Assembly: GCA_017964325.1 (NCBI GenBank)
Contig: JAGCSE010000166.1
Coordinates: forward strand, 1-39,192
Length of the DNA stretch: 39,192 bases
Direction: 5' to 3'
Origin: Victivallales bacterium
GTDB taxonomy: Bacteria; Verrucomicrobiota; Lentisphaeria; Oligosphaerales; Oligosphaeraceae
Numbering within the stretch: the first letter of the stretch is position 1; each line of letters opens with the position of its first letter. A program made the translations under genes and the position numbers. Under the pieces are notes generated by a model, which was given only the letters and a program-made list of their open reading frames with translations, made no database searches and was not told the origin of the DNA. Shown piece by piece: positions 1-7,951 of the stretch.

Positions 1-1
1 C

Positions 2-310
2 TGCCTTGACACAGGCCATGTTGCGTGCAACGACGGCGATTGCGCGGAATACGTCCGCAAGGCCGGAAGCGAGTTAAAGGCGCTCCATGTGACGGACTGC
101 CTTCTCATCGGCGGCAAGAAGGACGACCACTACTTCCCGTATATCCATGGGACCATTGACTGGAAGGCCTTCATGCAGTCTTTGCGCGACGTCAATTACC
201 AAGGTCTTTTCAACTATGAAGTGCCGCGCGAGCGCGGCGTCCCGGAGGAGATCCTCATGGTCAAGCTCGACTACGCCCGCGAACTGGCGAAGGCCATGCT
301 GCAGATGTGA
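2..310 (+). CDS. Sugar-phosphate isomerase/epimerase, C-terminal part (5' end outside window)
   Basis: The reading frame is open from the first bases of the window, so the gene is cut by the window edge. The visible 102 residues begin with CLDTGH, the metal-site strand typical of xylose-isomerase-like TIM-barrel proteins. They continue with LKALHVTD and an IHGTIDWKAF segment, and both patterns recur in the complete relative at 15548-16408 (YDAGH, CHLHDNHG, GLIDWKHV). Such enzymes isomerise or epimerise sugars or sugar acids in the cytoplasm; the substrate cannot be read from this fragment. It ends at a TGA and is followed by a non-coding stretch with a hairpin. Family assignment is firm, specific function unknown. 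Confidence 0.85.
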   Translation, partial: CLDTGHVACNDGDCAEYVRKAGSELKALHVTDCLLIGGKKDDHYFPYIHGTIDWKAFMQSLRDVNYQGLFNYEVPRERGVPEEILMVKLDYARELAKAMLQM

Positions 311-326
311 GTGTTCTGGATGGCCA

Positions 327-371
327 CGCTTTTACGGGCCGTCATGAAATGCAACAGGTACCGTAAAAGCG
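327..371. repeat. Perfect 11-bp inverted repeat (hairpin) after the isomerase gene
   Basis: CGCTTTTACGG at 327-337 is repeated as its exact reverse complement at 361-371, with a 23-nt loop. No T-run follows, so a classical intrinsic terminator is not supported. It could still act as an mRNA 3'-end structure. The remainder of 311-523 is AT-rich and shows nothing further. Confidence 0.5.
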
Positions 372-523
372 GAAGCATGGTAAGTATGCTCGTTGTGAGA
401 GTATTTCTTTGAATACATCTTATATCTGATCTGCTGATTGCTAGCTTCTGTCACTTATAGAACTACATTTGTTTGGGGCTTGTGATTACATGGAATAATG
501 CTTAATACTTGTATGGCTATCAT

Positions 524-1291
524 CTAAAAATTCAAGCCCAAACCGTTCATTTTACGCAAAGATACAAAGCCTCTTCCACCTTCACTTTCCAGTGAACCAA
601 GAATCAAATGGTCGAGCAATTGTATCCCAATAATGCGCGATGCCTCAATGAGCCGTTCTGTCAAACGGATATCATCCTTGCTGGGCGTTGGATCTCCTGA
701 AGGATGGTTATGAGCAACGATGATTGAGTGGGCTCCCCACTTTATTGCCGCTTTGAATACTTCGCGTGGATGAACAGACGCTTGATTAAGCGATCCGTAT
801 GCCACATGCAAGGGGACTGTGCAGAGTGGATGGTTTTTCGTGTCCATGGGCAGCACAAGAAAACTCTCCTGCTCTTCGCCAACAAACACTGCCTCTTTGA
901 AAATACGATAGGAATCCTCTGGCTTGCTAATCTTAATTCGTCGAATATCTTCACCATCAATTTCATATCCGCGTCTTACAAGTTCAAATGCCGCCGCAAG
1001 TTCTAGCATTTTGAGCTGTCCGACTCCTTTGATCTTGCTCTCCTGATGAGACATGTTGTATTCACGGATATGCCGATCAAGCGTACGCCAGTCGCTCTTG
1101 ACAAGTTCTGAAACTGAACCAAATGCATCTAGAAGCCGCCGCGCTGTTTCCAATACATTGCATCCTGCCGATCCTGTACGCAAGAGAATGGCCAATAAAG
1201 CCTCAGGCTTCAATTCGGACGGTGATACAGCATCCCGCAATTGTTCACGTGGTTTTATTTTGTCTGAAAGCTGTTTAAAACCGCTTGGCAT
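524..1291 (-). CDS. radC: RadC-family JAB/JAMM-domain protein
   Basis: This 255-aa protein has an N-terminal helix-hairpin-helix-like region (PREQLRD, LLAILLRTGS, IKGVGQLKMLELAAAFEL) and a C-terminal JAB domain with the metal-site signature HNHPSGDPTPSKDD near residues 194-207. RadC proteins were named for DNA repair, but that role is not established; many sit next to mobile or defence genes, as here. The ATG at 1291 is preferred to an in-frame GTG at 1300 because the Shine-Dalgarno AGGGAGG ends at 1300, eight bases before the ATG, and would run into the GTG. The Shine-Dalgarno overlaps the hsdR stop codon, so radC is the last gene of the minus-strand defence operon. All signature residues look intact. 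Confidence 0.9.
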   Translation of the reverse strand: MPSGFKQLSDKIKPREQLRDAVSPSELKPEALLAILLRTGSAGCNVLETARRLLDAFGSVSELVKSDWRTLDRHIREYNMSHQESKIKGVGQLKMLELAAAFELVRRGYEIDGEDIRRIKISKPEDSYRIFKEAVFVGEEQESFLVLPMDTKNHPLCTVPLHVAYGSLNQASVHPREVFKAAIKWGAHSIIVAHNHPSGDPTPSKDDIRLTERLIEASRIIGIQLLDHLILGSLESEGGRGFVSLRKMNGLGLNF

Positions 1292-1305
1292 TGCATCCAC
1301 CTCCC

Positions 1306-3873
1306 TTACGCACTGACTTGTTCATAATAAGGCGACGGAAGGACAGGATAAACTTCATAGACATGTCGATACACTGCTGCTGTACGCATATTGATTTCCT
1401 CATCTGAATATGCCTCGGGAAGTCCCGTCACATCAGAAAACAGGAAGTCGAATATCTGTCGTTTTACGCCATCGCGCGTACTTTCCTTTTCACGCCAATG
1501 ATCGACTTTCAGCTTTTCATCTTTCAACGTTGCTAGTAGTTCGCTGGCAACCGACTTGACTCTTTCAGCCTCTTTCTTGGTAAGTGTCGGTTTCTTCAAG
1601 AGATCATAAATCGCCAGAGTCTCTTCATCAAGTCCTTCACGGACAGTACGCTCCTCCTCTTCTGAAAGCGTCTCAATGAATTTCAGTAACGCCTCAAAGG
1701 TCTGCACAATGGTCTGTCGGTTCTTTTCGCTGTTATAGGCGACGACAATCTCTTCATATCGGCGTTGGAAATCCGTACGCAATGGATTGCGGGCAAGAAG
1801 TGCCGCAAGTTTTTCCTCGACAGCCTCCTTGATGGATTTCACTGCCGTCCGTTTTGATTTTGACGCGAAGAATTCAGCTTTAAGCCGTTCGAAATCGATC
1901 TGGCTGATGTCGTATGGTGGCCGTTCTTCACTAGCGAACGACTGTGGTACAATGGCTTCATCTATGATGGATTGTAATTCTCGCATAATATCAGAAATAT
2001 CAGCATCATCCTTACCCTGCTGCAGACTTTCGTAGATAATGCGGATAGCAGCATATTCATCGCGATATTGGTTAACTCCTGCAAAGGTAATGCAAGCCTT
2101 GAATTTAGTGAAACATACACGGCATAAGACCTCGAACTGCTTGCGCGTTTCATCATTCTCATTAACAGCCTCTTTTGCAGTGTTAATTGCAGCATTCTTT
2201 TCAAAGTCCTTGCTTTTAATGACAGCCTGAAGCGAAGCCCCATGCGCCTTCAGCCACTCGCACACAAGCCGAATTGCCTCCTCCAATTCTGTGAGAAGCT
2301 CTTCTTCAGGTCTTAGCGGGCCTGGATCATTTGTGCCTCCCGCGCCTCCACCACTTCCACCATTATCACCCCCTACGACAAAGGTCGCCAACGCCTGACG
2401 CAAGTTACGGAGAATACCACAATAATCGACAATCAGACCATTGTTTTTTCCTTCATTGACACGGTTCGCCCGGGCAATCGCCTGCATGAGTGTATGCGCC
2501 TTTAGTGGCTTGTCAAGATAGAGTGTACCAAGAGACGGTACATCGAATCCAGTCAACCACATGGCACAGACGATGGCGATGCGGAACGGATGTTCTTCGG
2601 CCTTGAAGGCTTCATCGACTCCCATGCGTTCACGCCCAAGATATTCTAGCTTCGATTTAAATGATTCCGGTAATACCATCCCCTCCTTCATCACCTTGCG
2701 ATGTGGAAGGATATCGAGCCCCCACTTGGCGAATTTTTCCTCCTCATTCTGCTCTTCGCTGACGATTACAGCTTTGACCGTCTCCTTCATCCACGCCACC
2801 TGCCGTCGCAGAAACTGTTCCTCCTGCTCGTCTTCCGTGGCGTATAGTTTCGTCTCCAATGCATCCGTCTCCTCTTCCCAGTATTTCGAGATTAGTTCAT
2901 ACATCTTCACACATGTAAGTTTGTCGATACAGACGAACATCGCTTTACCGTTTTCCCACGACGCAGAATAATGCTGTACAAAATCGCGGGCGATCTGGTC
3001 GAGGCGTTTTTCCGCCGTGATGACATGATAGTCGCGTTTTAGCTCTGACTCCAGTTTTTCTGTGACATCGACATCCTCCGCCTCAAATGCCGCCAGTTTT
3101 TCGGCAATCTTTTCATTGATGTCCTGTGTGGCGACGTTCAACTTCTCCCCTCTTGCATCATAATAGAGCGGTACTGTCGCCCCATCGTCCACAGCCCGCT
3201 GGAAGTCATATTTGGAGATGTAATCGCCAAACACCTGTTTTGTCAGTTCATCCCCCCTAAAGAGTGGTGTTCCTGTAAAGCCGATATAGCCCGCATTCGG
3301 CAAGGCATTGCGCATATTGAGCGCTAAGAGGCCATATTGCGTGCGATGCGCCTCATCGGAGATGACGATCACATCGTCACGCAAAGTATAAGCGTTGTCT
3401 GGAGATACTTCTTCATTGAACTTTTGGATAAGCGAGAAGATATGGCTCTTGTGCTGTCCGAGGAGAGATTTCAGATGAGCGCCGCTTGATGCGCGGCATT
3501 CATCCTTGTCATTATCGACAATTCCGCATCCTGCGAAGGTTTTGTATATCTGTGTATCCAGTTCATCGCGATCGGTCAGAATCAGAAACGTGAAGTTGCC
3601 ACCGAGCTTGCGATGCACCTTGCGTGTGAAATAGACCATTGAATAACTCTTGCCAGATCCCTGCGTATGCCAGAAAACACCTAACTTGCCATTCAGCCCA
3701 TTGCGGTTCCTAACGGATTCCACCGCACGGTTCACACCGAGAAACTGGTGGTTGCGTGCAAGAATCTTCGCCACAGTACCCGCCGACTCGTCATAGACGA
3801 TGAAGTTCTCAAAAAGATCAAGAAGATTCGATTTGGAACAAGTGCCTTTCAGCAACGTCTCCATATCCACCAT
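1306..3873 (-). CDS. HsdR C-terminal fragment: SF2 helicase/translocase and C-terminal domains
   Basis: This open frame of 855 codons begins at the first ATG after the premature stop. It holds Walker A near residues 69-76, DEAH at 173-176, the GFTGTPL motif III, and the later helicase motifs (MWLTGFDVPSL, MQAIARANR). A glycine-rich spacer (GGDNGGSGGGAGG) separates the motor from a helical C-terminal region that in intact enzymes docks onto the HsdM/HsdS complex. It lacks the nuclease domain. No convincing Shine-Dalgarno precedes the ATG, so independent translation is doubtful. Confidence 0.7.
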   Translation of the reverse strand: MVDMETLLKGTCSKSNLLDLFENFIVYDESAGTVAKILARNHQFLGVNRAVESVRNRNGLNGKLGVFWHTQGSGKSYSMVYFTRKVHRKLGGNFTFLILTDRDELDTQIYKTFAGCGIVDNDKDECRASSGAHLKSLLGQHKSHIFSLIQKFNEEVSPDNAYTLRDDVIVISDEAHRTQYGLLALNMRNALPNAGYIGFTGTPLFRGDELTKQVFGDYISKYDFQRAVDDGATVPLYYDARGEKLNVATQDINEKIAEKLAAFEAEDVDVTEKLESELKRDYHVITAEKRLDQIARDFVQHYSASWENGKAMFVCIDKLTCVKMYELISKYWEEETDALETKLYATEDEQEEQFLRRQVAWMKETVKAVIVSEEQNEEEKFAKWGLDILPHRKVMKEGMVLPESFKSKLEYLGRERMGVDEAFKAEEHPFRIAIVCAMWLTGFDVPSLGTLYLDKPLKAHTLMQAIARANRVNEGKNNGLIVDYCGILRNLRQALATFVVGGDNGGSGGGAGGTNDPGPLRPEEELLTELEEAIRLVCEWLKAHGASLQAVIKSKDFEKNAAINTAKEAVNENDETRKQFEVLCRVCFTKFKACITFAGVNQYRDEYAAIRIIYESLQQGKDDADISDIMRELQSIIDEAIVPQSFASEERPPYDISQIDFERLKAEFFASKSKRTAVKSIKEAVEEKLAALLARNPLRTDFQRRYEEIVVAYNSEKNRQTIVQTFEALLKFIETLSEEEERTVREGLDEETLAIYDLLKKPTLTKKEAERVKSVASELLATLKDEKLKVDHWREKESTRDGVKRQIFDFLFSDVTGLPEAYSDEEINMRTAAVYRHVYEVYPVLPSPYYEQVSA

Positions 3874-3921
3874 GCCCGGTTCATCCTCTGAAAGACGCTT
3901 CCACGCATGGAAGAACTTGAA

Positions 3922-4560
3922 TTACGAGGAATGCGTGCCGATTTTCGCATCAATGCCGTTGGCAAGTATCACAAACGCATTGAAATGGAATATCTGCGGC
4001 ACGACTCTTCGATAGTCACAGAAGTTGTCACGATAAGCAATGGAAATGTCCTTCGTGACATTCTTCAGCTCCATAAAGACGAGCGGCACGCCATTCACAA
4101 AACCAACGATATCCGCACGACGGCGGCGGCCAAGAGAACCAAGTAGCCAAAATTCACGGACGCAGAGAAAATGGTTGTTGTCTGGATTGTCAAAGTCGAA
4201 AATACGCAAATTGGCCTTCTTTTTTGTACCATCCGATGCCGTATAACGGACGGAAACACCGTCGAGAAGCAACTTGTATTTCTCACGGTTGATGGTGTCC
4301 AGCCCCAATGATACAGAGGTGTCCGCAAGAATCCGAATACCGTCGTCATAGACGGCGGACGGCAGACCTGGATTCAATTTTACGAGAGCGGATCGTAAAT
4401 AGCGTATGAGCAACACTTCACCTTCGTCAATCCGTCCAAGCGTACCAGTAACACCAAACGACTCGTTCATGGCATAGATGCATATATCCCAGTTGAGCGA
4501 ATTGACAAGATACTCTGCCGTCGTCCTTTGTACCAAATTGTCTTCGGTGTATGTTGTCAT
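3922..4560 (-). CDS. HsdR N-terminal fragment: PD-(D/E)XK nuclease domain
   Basis: The fragment is 212 aa and ends ILANGIDAKIGTHSS at the premature TAA. It contains the complete type I endonuclease fold signature: RADIVGF with D150 and VFMELKN with E164 and K166, plus the family's N-terminal start (TEDNLVQRTTAEYL). Its ATG overlaps the TGA of the 41-aa ORF upstream by four bases (ATGA), implying coupled translation. A free HsdR nuclease domain without motor is not known to act alone. Confidence 0.7.
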   Translation of the reverse strand: MTTYTEDNLVQRTTAEYLVNSLNWDICIYAMNESFGVTGTLGRIDEGEVLLIRYLRSALVKLNPGLPSAVYDDGIRILADTSVSLGLDTINREKYKLLLDGVSVRYTASDGTKKKANLRIFDFDNPDNNHFLCVREFWLLGSLGRRRRADIVGFVNGVPLVFMELKNVTKDISIAYRDNFCDYRRVVPQIFHFNAFVILANGIDAKIGTHSS

Positions 4561-4682
4561 GGCGTGGGCTCCTTGTCAATGATTTCCCAATGGCCGAATC
4601 GCTTGCCACCTATTTTTCTGAGACGTTTAGCCTTTCTCAACGTTCCAACAGCATATTCAACGTCGCGAATTGACATGTTCAT
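4557..4682 (-). CDS. 41-aa ORF, probable C-terminal remnant of a DUF4062/AlbA-type winged-helix regulator
   Basis: This small frame encodes a basic peptide of 41 residues ending in RKIGGKRFGHWEIIDKEPTP. The pattern (K-x-RIG-x-x-x-x-GHWE-I) resembles the last strand pair of winged-helix domains closing AlbA_2/DUF4062 or Fic proteins. Its ATG overlaps the TGA of the nuclease gene upstream by four bases (ATGA), and its TGA overlaps the hsdR ATG in the same way, so ribosomes could pass from one gene to the next. A GGAG lies upstream of the start. Together with the 51-aa ORF at 5800-5955 it may be one end of a gene whose middle was replaced. It may be a fossil kept as a translational bridge or a real microprotein. 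Confidence 0.45.
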   Translation of the reverse strand: MNMSIRDVEYAVGTLRKAKRLRKIGGKRFGHWEIIDKEPTP

Positions 4683-5803
4683 CTGCTAGACTCCATCACA
4701 TTCTGACAGATACGTTCCAAGTCATAAGATGCAACGCCAAGAGGCTTGTCAATGTCTTGTAAGGACCATTCAACCGTCGTCCTGTCCTTGGACTTGCAAA
4801 TTAGCAACCCCACAGTTGGATTGTCAGCCTCTCCTTTCAGCAACTTGTCAGCCGCCGTTACATAAAAATTCAGCTTGCCTGCATGTTCCGGTTCAAATTC
4901 GACAACCTTCAATTCCACCACCACATAACATCGCATTTTTATATGGTAGAAGACAAGATCGGGAAAATACGACTTACCGTTTGGCATTTTCAATTCCATC
5001 TGCCGTCCAACAAAGGCAAATCCTTTGCCAAGTTCAAGCAAGAACCGTGTAATATTGCCAATCAAAGCCCCTTCCAGCTCTTTCTCGTCATAATTTGGGC
5101 CAACTGAAAGAAAATCAAAATTGTAGGGGTCTTTCAAGATTTCCTGGGCAAGACGACCTTGGGGGTTCGGCAATCGTTCACCAAAATTTGTCAATGCTTG
5201 CCCTTGTGTCTTATACAATTGGGATTTCAAATAATGAACAAGTTCCTGACGGCTCCAGTCTTCTTCCACCGTCTTATGAATGTAAAACAACCCCTCCTCA
5301 GGAGAATCGCAATGTTGGATGATTTCCACATGATGGCGCCATGGGACAGAGAAGAAAACATCATCTGGCAAAAAATCACCGCCCTGTCGATATGCCGCCT
5401 CACTTGATAAAACTTCTCCACCAGCCTGGTGGAGTTTTGCTTTGGAGATTTCTCCACCAGCCTGGTGGAGAAATCCCTTGTTGTAGAAAAGAAACCACTG
5501 CTTCATCGCCCAGATATTGCTTTCAGACAATCCCTTCATTGCAGGGAATGCAGTACGAAGATCCAGACTAACATTGGCAACAATGCCATCGCCATGTTTT
5601 CCCAATTCCTTGCGAATGGCGAGATCGCGTCCCATGCTCCAGTAGAATTCAAGCATCGCACGATTAACCTGAACAGCTGCCTTTGCTTGAATTCGGCATA
5701 ATCGGACTTTGACATCAGAGAGCCATTCCAAATAATCAGAATCGACAATATCCAAGACACGTTTAGTGAATGATGGAACTTGTATCTTTTTATTTGTCTT
5801 CAC
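4679..5803 (-). CDS. DUF1016/YhcG-type PD-(D/E)XK nuclease-like protein
   Basis: The 374-aa protein has the two-part structure of YhcG proteins. The N-terminal DUF1016 helical domain includes IQAKAAVQVNRAMLEFYWSMG and SESNIWAMKQW. The C-terminal PD-(D/E)XK domain includes SYFPDLVFYH followed by YVVVELKVVEF, with D, E and K in the expected places. Members are often found in restriction and defence loci; their exact role is open. The GTG at 5803 is chosen because a GGAGG (5811-5815) sits seven bases before it, while the upstream ATG (5860) has no such site and would add 19 unrelated residues. The start overlaps the stop of the 51-aa ORF before it and the stop overlaps the 41-aa ORF after it. 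A pair of LHQAGGE repeats lies in the middle of the protein. Confidence 0.85.
   Translation of the reverse strand: MKTNKKIQVPSFTKRVLDIVDSDYLEWLSDVKVRLCRIQAKAAVQVNRAMLEFYWSMGRDLAIRKELGKHGDGIVANVSLDLRTAFPAMKGLSESNIWAMKQWFLFYNKGFLHQAGGEISKAKLHQAGGEVLSSEAAYRQGGDFLPDDVFFSVPWRHHVEIIQHCDSPEEGLFYIHKTVEEDWSRQELVHYLKSQLYKTQGQALTNFGERLPNPQGRLAQEILKDPYNFDFLSVGPNYDEKELEGALIGNITRFLLELGKGFAFVGRQMELKMPNGKSYFPDLVFYHIKMRCYVVVELKVVEFEPEHAGKLNFYVTAADKLLKGEADNPTVGLLICKSKDRTTVEWSLQDIDKPLGVASYDLERICQNVMESSR
5416..5470. repeat. Two copies of a 19-bp perfect palindrome inside the DUF1016 gene
   Basis: CTCCACCAGCCTGGTGGAG occurs at 5416-5434 and again at 5452-5470. Each copy has 9-bp arms around a single central base. 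The spacing is 36 bp, so the coding frame is kept and both copies read LHQAGGE. They lie between the DUF1016 helical domain and the nuclease domain, in a stretch that varies in length between relatives. Confidence 0.85.
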
Positions 5804-5955
5804 TTTTCGTCCTCCAATATGGAAACAAAGTCGCCAAGGACAGGTAAGACTCGAAAACAACTGAGCAGCATGTCCTTACGGATATATTCCGCCAAAGCTC
5901 TCCGCTCTTTCGCGAATTCACGCTGAACACTGGATATAAAGATTCGGTAGGTCAT
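5800..5955 (-). CDS. 51-aa ORF, probable N-terminal remnant of a DUF4062-type protein
   Basis: The ORF starts at an ATG overlapping the ATPase stop (TAATG) and ends at a TGA overlapping the GTG of the DUF1016 gene. The product begins MTYRIFISSVQREFAKERRA and continues with LAEYIRKDMLL. The KIFISSVQKEF-AxERxAL start is the hallmark of DUF4062 at the N-terminus of AlbA_2-type ATP-binding proteins found in type I restriction loci. After about 38 residues the resemblance stops. The likely other end of the same gene is the 41-aa ORF at 4557-4682, on the far side of the nuclease gene. I read it as a truncated gene still linked into the operon by overlapping codons. Confidence 0.55.
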   Translation of the reverse strand: MTYRIFISSVQREFAKERRALAEYIRKDMLLSCFRVLPVLGDFVSILEDEK

Positions 5956-7718
5956 TAGTCAACCTCGAAATGAATACCTAAAAGACTATCAGATGGCGAT
6001 GCATCGGATAATTTACAAATAACGTGTGAATTGAAATCAAACTGTTCAGTAAATTCGTTAGAGGGAACTTTATCAGAATTCATAGTACAGATATATTGTC
6101 CATGGATGCCAAGGTTTTCTCTTGCAACCAGTTCAAGTGCCAATGCTCGTTGTCTTACATCGACAGCATCGAATATGGTTGTATCGTGAACTAGTAATGA
6201 CATTTCATGACCTAACCGTTTTTGCGCTTTCAGCAAAGCAAGGTCGAAACAGAAAATCCCCATCAGGCGAACACCATCACTTCCACCTTTATCCATCTCT
6301 ATCGAAATAGAATAATCATCTTTTTCTGGTAATATATTCAGTATTCCCGTTTTGCCATACAGTTGATAAGTATAGGAAGCAAAATCATCTTGAATTTGCT
6401 TGAGAATCATTTCTCGTTCTTTGAAATCAGTATTAACATTATTTTTTATTGTCTCAATTTCTGCCTCAAGACTTTTTATTTCTTGATCTAGCTTTTTCAG
6501 ATCCGTAATCCATTCTTCCTGACGATTTTCAATACTTTTCAGTTCAGCCAAGTGATTTTGACGAATTCGTAATTCTTCATAAATACTTTGTGTAGTAAGT
6601 TCAGTCGTTTTTTCAGCTTTTAGCTTTGATTTTTCATCCCTCTCCCTCGTCAGATTTTGAATTTCAGCATTTAATCGTGTAATTTCATCAGCAAGAAAAG
6701 TTTTCCTATTTATAATAATTTGTTTATGAAATGCCAGAACCTCGTTAAGAGTTTGTCGAATATTGTCAGGGAAAGCAAGACCTATTTCTTTATAAATAGC
6801 TTCAATTGCCTCACATGAAGTATCTTTTTCTTCTCGGATTGCAGTTTGAAAACTGGAATACTTACGCTTATTAGTGGCAATTTTGTTTGAAAGTGACAAA
6901 GTTTCTTGGGTTAATTCATTTACTTCTTGTTGCAGACGCTCATATTGCGGAGAGAAATTATAGGATGTTAACGAACGCTCTAATTCTTGAATTTCTGTAT
7001 GAACTTTGATTTGCTCCACACGAATTTGTTCTACATTTCCGACTGCACCGGAAAATGCACCCTTGTTAATAACTTTTTTTGTTGCACGATAATCTTTCAA
7101 GGTCTGCCGTAACTCCTTGATCTTGCCAATAAATTCCCAATCAAGCCCAAGTAAATAGGCTAAATTCGACTTCTCTTGACCATCTTTTCTTGTTAAATTG
7201 TGTAAACCAACACTCTGATACGCAGACTGTCCTAATCGTATAAAACAAGATAACATTCCTTTGGGAACTGGAAAGGTACTTTGAGATTGAACTGATGGAT
7301 CCAGATCAAATAAAGCCCACCCTAGTAAAGTCCTCCAACGCTCGATACTATAAACATATGTATTGTTATACAATTCAGGATAATCAGGTTGGATAGACCA
7401 TGATTCGACATTTCCAAAGACACGAACCTTGTCAGCGTTCTCAATGGCGCGAGATACTTTGACTCGTGTCCCCTTGAGAGTCATTTCCAATGTGAAAATC
7501 CATGATTGGAGCGCATCTTGAACGATTCCTTTGCCTTTTGTAGCTTGACCACCAAGACAAAACATAAGAATTTCGACTAATGTTGTCTTGCCGACGCCAT
7601 TGCGTGTGTCATTTTTACTGGAAGAAGCAGTTTTTTCAGCGAGAATGACATTCAAACCTTCCATGAATCTGACAGGACGAAAAGTCGAATTATTGGCAGT
7701 GAGTTCGTGAAGTATCAT
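5955..7718 (-). CDS. ABC-3C system ATPase, DUF2326 family
   Basis: The 587-aa protein has an SMC/Rad50-like layout. An N-terminal ATP-binding half has Walker A NGVGKTTL (residues 40-47), preceded by the typical LNVILAEKT start. A long coiled coil runs from about residue 205 to 440. The C-terminal half has RLMGIFCFDLALL and a Walker B-like LLVHDTTIFDAVDVRQ; this HD-T-x-x-FD form is characteristic of DUF2326 proteins. In ABC-three-component systems such an ATPase is thought to sense or remodel nucleoprotein and control an effector through a small middle component. Here the next two upstream genes fit those roles, and the ATG overlaps the middle component's stop (ATGA). The gene is AT-rich compared with hsdR. 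No lesion is visible. Confidence 0.85.
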   Translation of the reverse strand: MILHELTANNSTFRPVRFMEGLNVILAEKTASSSKNDTRNGVGKTTLVEILMFCLGGQATKGKGIVQDALQSWIFTLEMTLKGTRVKVSRAIENADKVRVFGNVESWSIQPDYPELYNNTYVYSIERWRTLLGWALFDLDPSVQSQSTFPVPKGMLSCFIRLGQSAYQSVGLHNLTRKDGQEKSNLAYLLGLDWEFIGKIKELRQTLKDYRATKKVINKGAFSGAVGNVEQIRVEQIKVHTEIQELERSLTSYNFSPQYERLQQEVNELTQETLSLSNKIATNKRKYSSFQTAIREEKDTSCEAIEAIYKEIGLAFPDNIRQTLNEVLAFHKQIIINRKTFLADEITRLNAEIQNLTRERDEKSKLKAEKTTELTTQSIYEELRIRQNHLAELKSIENRQEEWITDLKKLDQEIKSLEAEIETIKNNVNTDFKEREMILKQIQDDFASYTYQLYGKTGILNILPEKDDYSISIEMDKGGSDGVRLMGIFCFDLALLKAQKRLGHEMSLLVHDTTIFDAVDVRQRALALELVARENLGIHGQYICTMNSDKVPSNEFTEQFDFNSHVICKLSDASPSDSLLGIHFEVD

Positions 7719-7942
7719 GATCTCCTCCGGTTGATGAGTCCATTTTCAAAAGAAATGAGACCTATCGTAAAAAGAAAGTCAAGAGCAAGGCAGAATCGGT
7801 CAAATGTTTCTATTTCAGGATATTTGCGAGATTTTAACCATAGCCTGGTAACAGTTTGCGGCATCTTGAGTAACCCAAGAAGTGTTCCACCTGCCATGAG
7901 GAGAGAATCCTTGAGAAAAATATGTTTTGTTGGAAGCAACAT
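7715..7942 (-). CDS. ABC-3C system middle component, MC6-like
   Basis: A 75-aa protein starting MLLPTKHIFLKDSLLMAGG and containing LDFLFTIGLISFENG followed by a basic tail. The order (PTKH, then SLL-x-GG, then a helix ending LLF-x-IGLI) matches the small middle components that pair with DUF2326 ATPases in ABC-3C systems, where they are proposed to bridge ATPase and effector. Its stop overlaps the ATPase start by four bases and it lies nine bases after the effector gene. The assignment rests on size, position and sequence pattern. Confidence 0.75.
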   Translation of the reverse strand: MLLPTKHIFLKDSLLMAGGTLLGLLKMPQTVTRLWLKSRKYPEIETFDRFCLALDFLFTIGLISFENGLINRRRS

Positions 7943-7951
7943 GGCATTATC

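Larger units (their letters stand above)
1306..4560 (-). pseudogene. hsdR: Type I restriction endonuclease subunit HsdR interrupted by one in-frame TAA
   Basis: Both halves of an HsdR lie in one frame and are separated only by a TAA at 3922-3924, 16 sense codons and an ATG at 3873. Read through, the product would be 1084 residues, a normal length for this family. The N-terminal part carries the nuclease site (D150, then E164-L-K166). The rest has the SF2 motor: Walker A HTQGSGKS, DEAH in VISDEAHRTQYG, and GFTGTPL. The codons after the stop (FKFFHAWKRLSEDEPG) continue the family sequence, so the stop most simply reflects a GAA to TAA change of one base. HsdR needs HsdM and HsdS, and both are ruined in the same operon (8738-9199), which supports decay of the system. 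Read-through or reassociation of the two fragments cannot be excluded. Confidence 0.9.

Noticed and set aside
3922..3924. Programmed recoding or non-standard genetic code at the HsdR TAA
   Set aside because: TAA ends other genes in the window normally, no stimulatory structure is apparent, and the partner genes hsdM/hsdS are also broken, so decay is simpler.
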